Positions 16,018 through 24,295 of a DNA stretch of 64,000 nt are shown one piece after another; the stretch's first letter is position 1, and each line of letters begins with the position of its first letter. Below the pieces are notes generated by a model. It saw nothing but the letters and a program-made list of their open reading frames with translations. It had not been told where the DNA came from and did not search any database. The stretch is taken from contig NZ_SMKX01000021.1 of assembly GCF_004349055.1 (NCBI RefSeq), positions 22,461 to 86,460 on the forward strand. Direction: 5' to 3'. This DNA is from Kribbella antibiotica. Lineage in GTDB: Bacteria; Actinomycetota; Actinomycetes; Propionibacteriales; Kribbellaceae. A program made the position numbers and the translations under genes.

Positions 16018-18207
16018 ATGAAGCAGGTCGCGCAGAACTACAAGTCCGGTGAGCTGGCGGTGCTCGACGTACCGGCGCCCGGGTGCCAGCCCGGCGGCGT
16101 ACTGGTGCGCTCGCTGTACTCGCTGATCTCGACCGGGACCGAGCTGATGAAGGTCGGCGAGGCCAAGCTCTCGCTGGTCGGCAAGGCGAAGGCGCGGCCC
16201 GACCAGGTCAAGAAGGTGCTCGACACCGTTGCCCAGCAGGGGCTGAAGAGCACCTACCAGAAGGTGATGAACAAGCTCGACTCCTACACGCCGCTCGGCT
16301 ACTCGCTGTGTGGGGTCGTGGTTGAGGTCGGTGCGGGTGCCGAAGAGTTCAGCGTCGGCCAGCTGGTCGCTGCCGCAGGCAGCGAGTTTGCGCTGCACGC
16401 GGAGTACAACTGGGTGCCGATCAACCTGTGCGTGCCGGTGCCGGACGGCGTCCCTGCTGAGCAGGCGGCGTTCTCCACGGTCGGTGCGATCGCCATGCAG
16501 GGTGTGCGCCAGGCGGAGGTCCAGCTCGGTGAGACCGCGGTCGTCATCGGCCTCGGACTCGTCGGCCAGCTCTGCGTGCGACTGCTCGTTGCCGCCGGTG
16601 TCCGCGTCTTCGGTATCGACACCGTCGAAGATCGCTGCCGGATGGCAGAGAAGGCCGGCGCGCTCGCCTGCTCCTCCCCCGACGAGGCCGGCGTTGCCTC
16701 GCTCGAGCGTTCGTTGCTAGAGGCATCCAATGGTCTCGGCGCCGACCACATCCTGCTCGCCGCCGGCGGCACCTCCAACGGCCCCGTCGAAACGGCTGCC
16801 CGGTTGGCCCGCGACCGCGCCCGCGTCGTAGACATCGGCAAGACCAAGCTGGACCTGCCGTGGAACGCCTACTACGACAAAGAGCTCGACGTCCGCTTCT
16901 CCCGTTCCTACGGCCCCGGCCGGTACGACGACCGCTACGAGCTCCAGGGCATCGACTACCCCGCCGGCTACGTCCGCTGGACCGAACGCCGCAACCTCGA
17001 ATGCTTCGTCGACCTGATCGCCCGCGAACAGATCGACATCCAGTCCCTCATCGCCGGTACCTTCCCCATCGCGGATGCGACGGACGCCTACGCCAAGCTG
17101 AGCAGCGGATCGCTGCCGGGCGTCGGCTTCCTCTTCGAGTACCCCGAGGTCGCCACCGACGAGGCAGCCGTCACCACCTCCCCCACCTCAGGGGCGGCTG
17201 CCTCCGGCATTGCCACGAAGCGCCGCGAGCCGGCCGGCGGGCCGACGAGTGGTGCAGCTCGGCTCGGGTTCATCGGTGCGGGCAACTATGCGTCCAGCAT
17301 GCTGCTGCCGCACCTGCAGACCAACGACAACGCGACACTCGCCCGGGTAGCCACGAACAAGAGCCTGTCGGCCGCGAACGCGCAGAAGAAGTTCGGCTTC
17401 GAGCAGATCTCGACCGACGCCAACGAGGTGCTGACCGACGACAGCCTCGACGCGATCTTCGTGGTGACCCGGCACAGCTCGCACGCCGACCTCACCTGCA
17501 AGGCGCTCGAGACCGGCAAGGCAGTCTTCGTCGAGAAGCCGCTGGCTCTCACGTACGACGAGGTCGACCAGATCGTGGCGACCGTCGAAGCGACCGGCAA
17601 CGACCGCCTGATGGTCGGGTTCAACCGCCGGTTCTCGCCGCTGCTGACCGACCTGAAGACGCGCTTCGGCGACCCGGGCGGCAACTACTCGCTGCGCTAC
17701 CTGGTCAACGCCGGCAAGCTGGATCCGTCCAGCTGGTACCTCGACCAGGGCAAGGAAGGCAGCCGGTTCGCCGGTGAGGGCGGGCACTTCATCGACACCC
17801 TCGCCTGGTGGCTCGACAGCACCCCGACCGAGGTGTACGCCGTACCGGGCCCGGACCACGGTGATGTCGTCATCACGCTCCGGTTCGCGAACGGGTCCGT
17901 CGGAAGCATCAACTACGTTGCCGGCGGCAACACCCGCTTCCCGAAGGAGACGCTGGACATCACCGGTGGCGGCCGCAACGCTCGCCTCGACAACTTCGCC
18001 AGCGCGTCGGTGTGGACCGGCCGTAAGCCGTCGACCAAGAAGGCCCGCGGTACCGACAAGGGCCAGCGCGCCGAGCTCGAAGCCTTCGTGCAGGCCGTCA
18101 AGAACGGCACCAAGATGCCGATCAGCTTCGACTCACTCATCGCCACCACTCGCGCCACCATCGCTGTGGACCGCAGCATGGCGTCAGGCGCCCCGGAAAA
18201 GGTATGA
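16018..18207 (+). CDS. Bi-domain oxidoreductase (MDR + Gfo/Idh/MocA)
   Basis: A 729-residue fusion of two oxidoreductases. Residues about 1-375 are a medium-chain dehydrogenase (IGLGLVGQL nucleotide loop near 180). It seems to lack the usual catalytic zinc cysteine, since ISTGTELMK stands at that position. After an Ala/Thr/Ser-rich linker (about 385-410), residues about 413-725 are a Gfo/Idh/MocA dehydrogenase with GFIGAGNYA (about 416) and VEKPLAL (about 505). The fusion is a recognised family in EPS loci, usually beside heparinase II/III genes. Its substrate is unknown; two linked redox steps on a sugar nucleotide would allow oxidation then reduction, as in an epimerisation. The start has AAAGGA 10 bases upstream. 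Confidence 0.85.
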   Translation: MKQVAQNYKSGELAVLDVPAPGCQPGGVLVRSLYSLISTGTELMKVGEAKLSLVGKAKARPDQVKKVLDTVAQQGLKSTYQKVMNKLDSYTPLGYSLCGVVVEVGAGAEEFSVGQLVAAAGSEFALHAEYNWVPINLCVPVPDGVPAEQAAFSTVGAIAMQGVRQAEVQLGETAVVIGLGLVGQLCVRLLVAAGVRVFGIDTVEDRCRMAEKAGALACSSPDEAGVASLERSLLEASNGLGADHILLAAGGTSNGPVETAARLARDRARVVDIGKTKLDLPWNAYYDKELDVRFSRSYGPGRYDDRYELQGIDYPAGYVRWTERRNLECFVDLIAREQIDIQSLIAGTFPIADATDAYAKLSSGSLPGVGFLFEYPEVATDEAAVTTSPTSGAAASGIATKRREPAGGPTSGAARLGFIGAGNYASSMLLPHLQTNDNATLARVATNKSLSAANAQKKFGFEQISTDANEVLTDDSLDAIFVVTRHSSHADLTCKALETGKAVFVEKPLALTYDEVDQIVATVEATGNDRLMVGFNRRFSPLLTDLKTRFGDPGGNYSLRYLVNAGKLDPSSWYLDQGKEGSRFAGEGGHFIDTLAWWLDSTPTEVYAVPGPDHGDVVITLRFANGSVGSINYVAGGNTRFPKETLDITGGGRNARLDNFASASVWTGRKPSTKKARGTDKGQRAELEAFVQAVKNGTKMPISFDSLIATTRATIAVDRSMASGAPEKV

Positions 18208-20156
18208 GTCGTCAGCCCCTTGGGTGGTACGTCCGGCGGCTCCGCCGGATGTCCCCCACCGAACTGATCTGGCGCACCACCGACCACGCACGGCAGACGG
18301 CCTGGGCTTACCAGCAGGTGAAGCCCGGGCAGGACCCGAGTGCGCCGTCGACCCTGCGCAAGGACCTCACCTTCGGTACGACGCTCCCGCCGCACGCGGC
18401 CGACGCCGTACCGGAGGCGGCCCGGCAGGCCGTCATCGAGACCGCCGACGCGATCATGGCCGGCAACCTCGAGGTGCTCGGCACCGACCGCACGGACCTC
18501 GTGAACCCGGACTGGTTCCGCGACCCGATCACCGGCCGACGCTCGGACCCGGCGCAGTACACATTCAAGCTGAACCACCGCAACGAGGACTTGGTCGGCA
18601 ACATCAAGCAGGTGTGGGAGCTGTCACGGCACCACCACCTGACTCAGCTCGCTGCCGCTTGGTACCTGACCCACGACGACAAGTACGCCGACCGCGTCGC
18701 GGAGCAGCTCACCGACTGGTGGCGCACGAACCCGTTCCTGTCCGGTGTGCACTGGGCCAGTGGGATCGAGGTCGGCATCCGCCTGATCAGCTGGACCTGG
18801 ATTCGCCGGCTCCTGAACGACTGGCCGGACATCACTGACCTGTTCGAGCACAACGAGCTCGCACTGAACCAGCTCTACTGGCACCAGCGCTATCTGGCCG
18901 CCTTCCAGAGCAGAGGCTCGTCAGCCAACAACCATGTGATCGCAGAGGCCGCCGGACAGCTTGTCGGCGCCAGTGCGTTCCCCTGGTTCCGCGAGAGCAA
19001 CAAGTGGCGAACTGACGCGGCCGCACTGCTGGAGCGCGAGCTGGACGCGAACACGTTCCCGTCCGGCGTCAACCGCGAGCTGGCCAGCGACTACCACCGC
19101 TTTGTCTCAGAGCTAGGCCTCTACGCCGCTCTGGAAGCGAACTTGGCCGGACATCCGCTCAGCCCGTCCACCTGGGCGCTGCTGACCCGCACTGCCGATG
19201 TCTCGGCAGCCATAGTCGACAGCACGCTCCGTCCGCCCCGCCAGGGTGACGACGACGAGGGCATGGTGCTGGTGCTCGACCCACCGAACATCCACAGCTG
19301 GTCTGCCTACGTGGCGCTCGGTGCAGCCGCGGTAGGCCCGGCGGAGTGGTGGCCGGAGGTCCCGGCGACCGCTACGTCCACTCTGGTTGCCGCACTGCTC
19401 CAAGGTGCACAAGGCGATCGTCCAGCCGAACGACCAGGCCACTTCAACGACGCCGGTCTGACCATCCTGCGCAGCACCGACGACGGCCCGGAGATCTGGG
19501 CCCGCGGTGACGCAGGTCCGCACGGCTTCCTCTCGATCGCTGCGCACGCACACTGTGACGCACTGTCGCTTGAGGTCCGCGTTGGCGGTGTCGACGTCCT
19601 CGCCGACCCAGGCACGTACTGCTACCACGGTGAAGAGGAGTGGCGGAACTACTTTCGCTCCACGATCGGCCACAACACGGTCGAGGTGAACGGCGCCGAG
19701 CAGTCCATCTGGGGCGGTGCGTTCCTCTGGCTGCGCGGTGCAACCGGACAGGTCCGCCAGTACGACGCCTCCACCGGCACATGGGATGCGGAGCACGACG
19801 GGTACCGAGTCGGCGACTCTCCGGTCACGCACCGGCGCAACGCCGTACTGGAGGGGCGCACGCTACGAGTCGACGACCACCTCGACACGGCGGCCGACGT
19901 ACGGATCGCTTGGCATCTCGGACCGGATGTGACCGCAGAGCTGGACGGTGCGACCGCACGGTTGACGTGGGAAACCGGTACGGCGGTTGCGGAGCTGCCG
20001 GCGGGATTGACTTGGACGGCACACCACGGTGGTGACGATCCGCTACTGGGTTGGTACTCACCGCGATTCGGCCGTAAGGTCCCCATCACAACGCTGGTTG
20101 GCGCGGGACGAGTCAGCGCCGAAACACCGGCAGTAAGCATCTTCCGTTTCAGCTAA
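18204..20156 (+). CDS. Heparinase II/III family protein
   Basis: A 650-residue protein with an N-terminal alpha/alpha toroid (about 80-380, including NNHVIAEAAGQ and the SDYHRFVSELGLY helix) and a C-terminal beta-sandwich (about 400-640, with HAHCDALSLEV and DPGTYCYHGEEEWRNYFRST). These are typical of polysaccharide lyases of the heparinase II/III and alginate lyase type. They cleave uronic-acid-containing polymers by beta-elimination. No signal peptide is seen, as is common for members in EPS operons, so it may act in the cytoplasm or be exported in another way. Its ATG overlaps the stop of the bi-domain gene. It probably trims, edits or clears polymer; whether it is an active lyase is not known. 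Confidence 0.87.
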   Translation: MSRQPLGWYVRRLRRMSPTELIWRTTDHARQTAWAYQQVKPGQDPSAPSTLRKDLTFGTTLPPHAADAVPEAARQAVIETADAIMAGNLEVLGTDRTDLVNPDWFRDPITGRRSDPAQYTFKLNHRNEDLVGNIKQVWELSRHHHLTQLAAAWYLTHDDKYADRVAEQLTDWWRTNPFLSGVHWASGIEVGIRLISWTWIRRLLNDWPDITDLFEHNELALNQLYWHQRYLAAFQSRGSSANNHVIAEAAGQLVGASAFPWFRESNKWRTDAAALLERELDANTFPSGVNRELASDYHRFVSELGLYAALEANLAGHPLSPSTWALLTRTADVSAAIVDSTLRPPRQGDDDEGMVLVLDPPNIHSWSAYVALGAAAVGPAEWWPEVPATATSTLVAALLQGAQGDRPAERPGHFNDAGLTILRSTDDGPEIWARGDAGPHGFLSIAAHAHCDALSLEVRVGGVDVLADPGTYCYHGEEEWRNYFRSTIGHNTVEVNGAEQSIWGGAFLWLRGATGQVRQYDASTGTWDAEHDGYRVGDSPVTHRRNAVLEGRTLRVDDHLDTAADVRIAWHLGPDVTAELDGATARLTWETGTAVAELPAGLTWTAHHGGDDPLLGWYSPRFGRKVPITTLVGAGRVSAETPAVSIFRFS

Positions 20157-20159
20157 CGG

Positions 20160-20167
20160 TGTATCAG
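20160..20167 (+). promoter_or_regulatory. Shared EPS leader motif TGTATCAG (20230 operon)
   Basis: TGTATCAG within GGTGTATCAGC, 70 bases before the GTG at 20230. It begins four bases after the stop of the heparinase gene, so the co-polymerase genes likely have their own promoter. Between the motif and the start codon is an imperfect hairpin (GCGAAC ... GTTCGTTCGC, about 20192-20215) followed by a strong ribosome site, GGAGGGGG. Confidence 0.45.
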
Positions 20168-20229
20168 CAGTCGTTCCTGCGCCTCTATTACTGCGAACAC
20201 GAAGTAGTTCGTTCGCTTGGAGGGGGCCT

Positions 20230-21444
20230 GTGAGCGCGCAACAGCTCGACGTCAAAAAGTCCTGGCAAGCCATTCGGCGCCAGCGGCTGCTGGTTATCGT
20301 GGTGGCCGTGGTTGGGCTTCTGCTCGGTGTGGCCTATGCCTTTGTGCGGCCGCCGTTCTACACGGCGGCGGCACTGGTGGTGCTTCCGCCACCGCCCGCG
20401 GCCTCCGGATCGACGACGGCCGGCTCGCAGAGCATCGAAACGCAGGTCTACATCGCCGAGAGCGGTCCGGTGCTGCACAGCGCCGGCCAGAACCTCGCAC
20501 CCGCACTGACCACTGAGGTGGTGCGGGAGCGGGTCAAAGCGACCGCTGTGACCGACGATGTGATCCGGATCGAGGCCAAGGGCACCACGGCCAAGCAGTC
20601 CGTCCAGCTCGCCAATGCGGTCGCGCAGGTCTACCTGGTCTTCGTCACGACCGACAAGCAGCTCCCGGGTGACCTGGGCAAGCGCACCGGCGCCCGGACG
20701 CTGGAGAGCGCGACTGACGCGCACGGCGGCAACATGCTCATGCACCTCGGCATGTACGGCGGGCTCGGCGCACTGATCGGTGCCATCGTCGGAGCGATCA
20801 TCGCTGTGGCTCGTGCCCGCGGTGACCGCAGACTGCGGCTGCGCGACGAGATCTCGGACGCGGTCGGACTCCCGGTCCTGGCGTCGGTCTCGTCGTACCC
20901 GGCGCAGGATCCGTCCGACTGGGCCGACCTGCTCGAGCACTACGCACCGACCGCGGTCGACGCGTGGAGTCTGCGCAAGACGCTGCACCATCTAGGCCTG
21001 GATGTGAAGGGTGGCCCGCCATCCTCGCTGACCGTCATCTCGTTCGCCGACGACGACAAGGCCCGCTCCCTCGGCCCGCAGCTGGCTGCGTTCGCGTCGA
21101 CGTTCGGTATCACCAGCACGCTGGTGATCGACCAGCACCACACCGGCCAGGACGAAGACGCCACGCTGGACATCTACCTCACGGTGGTTGACCGCGAAGA
21201 CCCGCAGCTGGCCGGTGACCGCACGACGCGCACCGTGATCGCGCTGTCGGCCGGCACTGTCACGGCCGAGGAGCTGGCCCGGCTGGCCGTCGCCACCACC
21301 GCGGACGATCGCACCATCGACGGCATTGTGGTGACCGATCCGGACCCGTTCGACCGGACCATCGGCCGGGTCTCGCAGTCGCAGCGCCGTTCGGGCTCGC
21401 GGCTACCCACGCTTCTCACCGGCACGGCAAGGCGGAACCGATGA
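20230..21444 (+). CDS. Wzz-like polysaccharide co-polymerase with kinase-like tail
   Basis: A 404-residue membrane protein. It has two membrane segments (about 20-40, LVIVVAVVGLLLGVAYAFV, and about 175-197, LGALIGAIVGAIIAVA) that flank an extracytoplasmic domain, the Wzz/chain-length-determinant topology. The C-terminal 190 residues resemble the cytoplasmic domain of bacterial tyrosine kinases (LRKTLHHLG, TSTLVIDQ), but no Walker A lysine or tyrosine cluster is visible, so it is probably not a kinase. It would set polymer length together with the next gene and the Wzy protein. The GTG start is supported by GGAGGGGG 5 bases upstream. Confidence 0.8.
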   Translation: MSAQQLDVKKSWQAIRRQRLLVIVVAVVGLLLGVAYAFVRPPFYTAAALVVLPPPPAASGSTTAGSQSIETQVYIAESGPVLHSAGQNLAPALTTEVVRERVKATAVTDDVIRIEAKGTTAKQSVQLANAVAQVYLVFVTTDKQLPGDLGKRTGARTLESATDAHGGNMLMHLGMYGGLGALIGAIVGAIIAVARARGDRRLRLRDEISDAVGLPVLASVSSYPAQDPSDWADLLEHYAPTAVDAWSLRKTLHHLGLDVKGGPPSSLTVISFADDDKARSLGPQLAAFASTFGITSTLVIDQHHTGQDEDATLDIYLTVVDREDPQLAGDRTTRTVIALSAGTVTAEELARLAVATTADDRTIDGIVVTDPDPFDRTIGRVSQSQRRSGSRLPTLLTGTARRNR

Positions 21445-23066
21445 CGAACCAGCAGTACTCGGAGGCAGCTCGTCCCAGCAACCGCTGGGACGACGAAGAC
21501 GGCCTGTTCGACACCGAGCGCTCGGCTGCCCATCCGCCGGACAGCCTGGTCACTTTCCGCTTCCTGCGCGACGCGATCGTCCGGCACCTGCGGCTGTGGC
21601 TCGTCCTGGCCATCATCGGGTTCCTGGGCGGAGTGACAGTGCACTTCGTGCTGCCGGCTCCGCACAACGCGGCGGCCCGGCTGCTGATGACCACGCGGGA
21701 GGGCGACGACCCGCCGAAGGCCATGGCGACCGAGGTCAGCCTGGCCACGACGCGGACTGTCGCCAGCCGCGTGATCACGTCGCTGCAACTGCCCGACACC
21801 ACCGACGACCTGCTCGCGCGGTACACCGTCACCGCGGTCACGAGCCGGGTGCTGGAGATCAAGGCGACCGCGCCGACCGACGAGGCGGCCACCCAACTGG
21901 CCACCGGGATCGCGCAGGCCTACCTGAAGTTCCGGCGCGAGCAGATCGCCCTGCAGGACGTGCCACTCAAGCGTGACCTGGCGACCGCACAGAACGAAGC
22001 GGCACTGGCTCGCTCAGCCGTGACCGCCGGCGGCGACGACCCGGCCGACCCCAAGCGCCCGAACAGCGCGGAGATGACCCGGCTGAACAACGCGCAGGAC
22101 AAGGTCAAGTTCGTCCAGCAGGAACTGATCGACTCGACGTCGTCCGCGTCCAAGATGAACAGCAGCCGGCTGCTCGACGCACCGGCCGCGGTGCCCAGCT
22201 CGTGGAAGAAGATGCTGGCCCTCAAGGCAATCACCGGTCTCATCGCCGGTCTGTTCCTCGGCCTCGGCTTCGTCATCATCCGGGCGCTGATCTCGGACCG
22301 GCTGTGGAAGCGGCAGGACATCTCGAACGCGTTGGGCGCTCGCATCCGCCTCAGCACCGGCCGCGCTCCGCGGCAGTGGCTGCCGTTCGGCCGGTTGCTG
22401 CGCGCCAAGCAGTCCAAGCACCGGGGGATCCAGCTGCTATCGCAGCATCTCGGCCGGCGGATCAGCTGGGCCGAGCACCCGGTACCGGCGATGGTCGTGG
22501 TCAGCGTCGACGACGTACAGGCCGGTGCCCTGGCGGTGGCGTCGCTCGCGGTTTCGCTGGCTGACGAAGGCAAGAACGTCCTTGTCGCCGACCTGACCAG
22601 AAGCAAGGCACTGGCTGCGAAGCTCGGTGTCACCGAGCCCGGCACGCGGGATTCCAGCTTGGCCGGGCAAGACCGCCGGATCACCGTGCACCTGCCCGCT
22701 CCGACCGCGCTCCCGCCCGAGGGCTGCTATCTGCGGATCGGCGACAGCAACCGTCCGGCCGGCTCCGGCGACGTACAGCTGGATACTGCGTGGGAAGCTG
22801 CCGACCTGGTTATCAGCCTGGCCACGCTGGAACCGGCCTTGGGCGCCGACCACCTGGGCAGCTGGGCATCGCGCGCGGAGGTCGTCGTGACGGCCGGCCG
22901 GTCGACCGCGGCCAAGGTCAAGGCCACCGGCGAGATGTTGCGCCTGGCCGGGCTCGAGATCGACTCGGCCATCGTGCTCAACGCGGACAAGACCGACGAA
23001 GGCGTCGGTGCCACCGAGGCCGAGGCGTCCCCGACAGCTGTTGATCTCGGAATGTTTTCGCGATGA
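21441..23066 (+). CDS. Second Wzz-like co-polymerase with degenerate P-loop domain
   Basis: A 541-residue protein with an acidic N-terminal tail, membrane segments at about 52-72 and 255-278, and an extracytoplasmic domain that includes a helical stretch (DLATAQNEAALARSAVT ... MTRLNNAQDKVKFVQQELI). The cytoplasmic part (about 280-541) has the strand order of a CpsD/BY-kinase domain (SVDDVQAGALAVASLAVSLA, NVLVADLT). The GKT/S of the Walker A motif is missing and there is no C-terminal tyrosine cluster. It is therefore a likely pseudo-kinase co-polymerase. The ATG overlaps the stop of the first Wzz gene (ATGA). The two proteins differ enough that they may form a mixed complex. Confidence 0.78.
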   Translation: MTNQQYSEAARPSNRWDDEDGLFDTERSAAHPPDSLVTFRFLRDAIVRHLRLWLVLAIIGFLGGVTVHFVLPAPHNAAARLLMTTREGDDPPKAMATEVSLATTRTVASRVITSLQLPDTTDDLLARYTVTAVTSRVLEIKATAPTDEAATQLATGIAQAYLKFRREQIALQDVPLKRDLATAQNEAALARSAVTAGGDDPADPKRPNSAEMTRLNNAQDKVKFVQQELIDSTSSASKMNSSRLLDAPAAVPSSWKKMLALKAITGLIAGLFLGLGFVIIRALISDRLWKRQDISNALGARIRLSTGRAPRQWLPFGRLLRAKQSKHRGIQLLSQHLGRRISWAEHPVPAMVVVSVDDVQAGALAVASLAVSLADEGKNVLVADLTRSKALAAKLGVTEPGTRDSSLAGQDRRITVHLPAPTALPPEGCYLRIGDSNRPAGSGDVQLDTAWEAADLVISLATLEPALGADHLGSWASRAEVVVTAGRSTAAKVKATGEMLRLAGLEIDSAIVLNADKTDEGVGATEAEASPTAVDLGMFSR

Positions 23067-24295
23067 GCCCGATCGCTGCGCTTAGCGCGCGGCTGGTCCC
23101 GAAGCCGGGTTTCCGCCCGGTTCCACCGGAACGGCGGCGTCGCCGTCGCGTGCAGCTGGTCTGGGCGCTGCTGGTGATGAACGTGCTGACGTTCTTCCCG
23201 GACTCGCGCTTGCTGATTCCGATCCCGAGCGCGCTCGGCCGGCTGATCGCGCAGGGCTCATTGCCGCTGGCGCTGCTGCTGGTCCTGACGGTGAACCGGC
23301 CGCTGCGGGTCCGCCCCAGCGTCTACATGTTCCTCGGTAGCCTCCTGGTCACCGAGGCGGTCATCTCGAGTCTGCGAGCCGAGTTCCTGGTCGGAGCGCT
23401 GTACCGGTCGACCCGGTTGACGCTGTTCGTCCTGGTGCTCTGGCTGCTGTCACCGTGGTGGACGCGGCGCGACCTCCTGCTCGTGCGGACCCACCTGATG
23501 ATGCTTTGGGCAATCATCGGGACAGTCCTCGCCGGCGTGCTGATCTCTCCCGGCGGCGCGATGGTCGACGACCGCCTGAGCGGCGTGCTGTGGCCGATCC
23601 CGGCGACGCAGGTCGGCCACTATGCGGCGATGGCGACCGGACTCACCGCTGTGCTCTGGATGGCAGGTCTGCTGCGCCGCGAGGTCGCCGTACTGGCTGT
23701 CCTGGTCACTGTCCCGATTCTGCTGCTCACCCACACTCGCACTGCCTTGATCGCTCTGCTGGTCGGCGGCGTGATCGCTGGGCTCAGCCTGTTCACGGCG
23801 CGAGCCCGGGCACGGCGTCTGTTCGCGATCGCCATCGGGGTCTTCTCGGCCGGAGCACTGACCATTGGCTCAGTGGTAACGACCTGGCTGGCTCGTGGCC
23901 AGGACACCGAGGAGCTCGGTGCGCTGACCGGCCGGAAGGTGGTGTGGGACGGAATCCTGGCGCAACCGCGCTCGACGTTCGAGACCCTCTTCGGCTTCGG
24001 GCTGTCCAACAAGTCGTTCACCGGACTGCCGATCGACAGCAACTGGTTCGGCACGTACTTCGACGTCGGTGTCCTCGGTGTCGCGTTCTGCATCGCCATG
24101 GTGCTGTTCGTGTTCGTCGGCGCCTGGTTCACCCCGCAGGGCCCGCGGCGGGCGATCGCGTTGTTCATCGTCGCGTACTGCGTCGTGGCGTCGTTCACCG
24201 AGACCGGGCTGAGCGAGGCGTCGCCATACCTGCTGGAGCTGACGCTGGCCGCATCACTCGTGTATCCGAGACCCTCCCGGGAAGGCGGCGCCTGA
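23063..24295 (+). CDS. Wzy/WaaL-type O-antigen polymerase or ligase
   Basis: A 410-residue protein with about ten to twelve hydrophobic segments and basic ends (PERRRRRRVQ near 25-34). It contains a long loop before the last segments (about 285-335, TGRKVVWDGIL ... NWFGTYFDVGVLG), which is the pattern of the O-antigen ligase/polymerase family: a periplasmic loop with an invariant-type GR near its start. In this locus it is the only candidate polymerase, so Wzy (joining flipped repeat units) is the preferred role. It overlaps the gene before it (ATGA) and the GT4 after it (TGATG). Confidence 0.82.
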   Translation: MSPIAALSARLVPKPGFRPVPPERRRRRRVQLVWALLVMNVLTFFPDSRLLIPIPSALGRLIAQGSLPLALLLVLTVNRPLRVRPSVYMFLGSLLVTEAVISSLRAEFLVGALYRSTRLTLFVLVLWLLSPWWTRRDLLLVRTHLMMLWAIIGTVLAGVLISPGGAMVDDRLSGVLWPIPATQVGHYAAMATGLTAVLWMAGLLRREVAVLAVLVTVPILLLTHTRTALIALLVGGVIAGLSLFTARARARRLFAIAIGVFSAGALTIGSVVTTWLARGQDTEELGALTGRKVVWDGILAQPRSTFETLFGFGLSNKSFTGLPIDSNWFGTYFDVGVLGVAFCIAMVLFVFVGAWFTPQGPRRAIALFIVAYCVVASFTETGLSEASPYLLELTLAASLVYPRPSREGGA

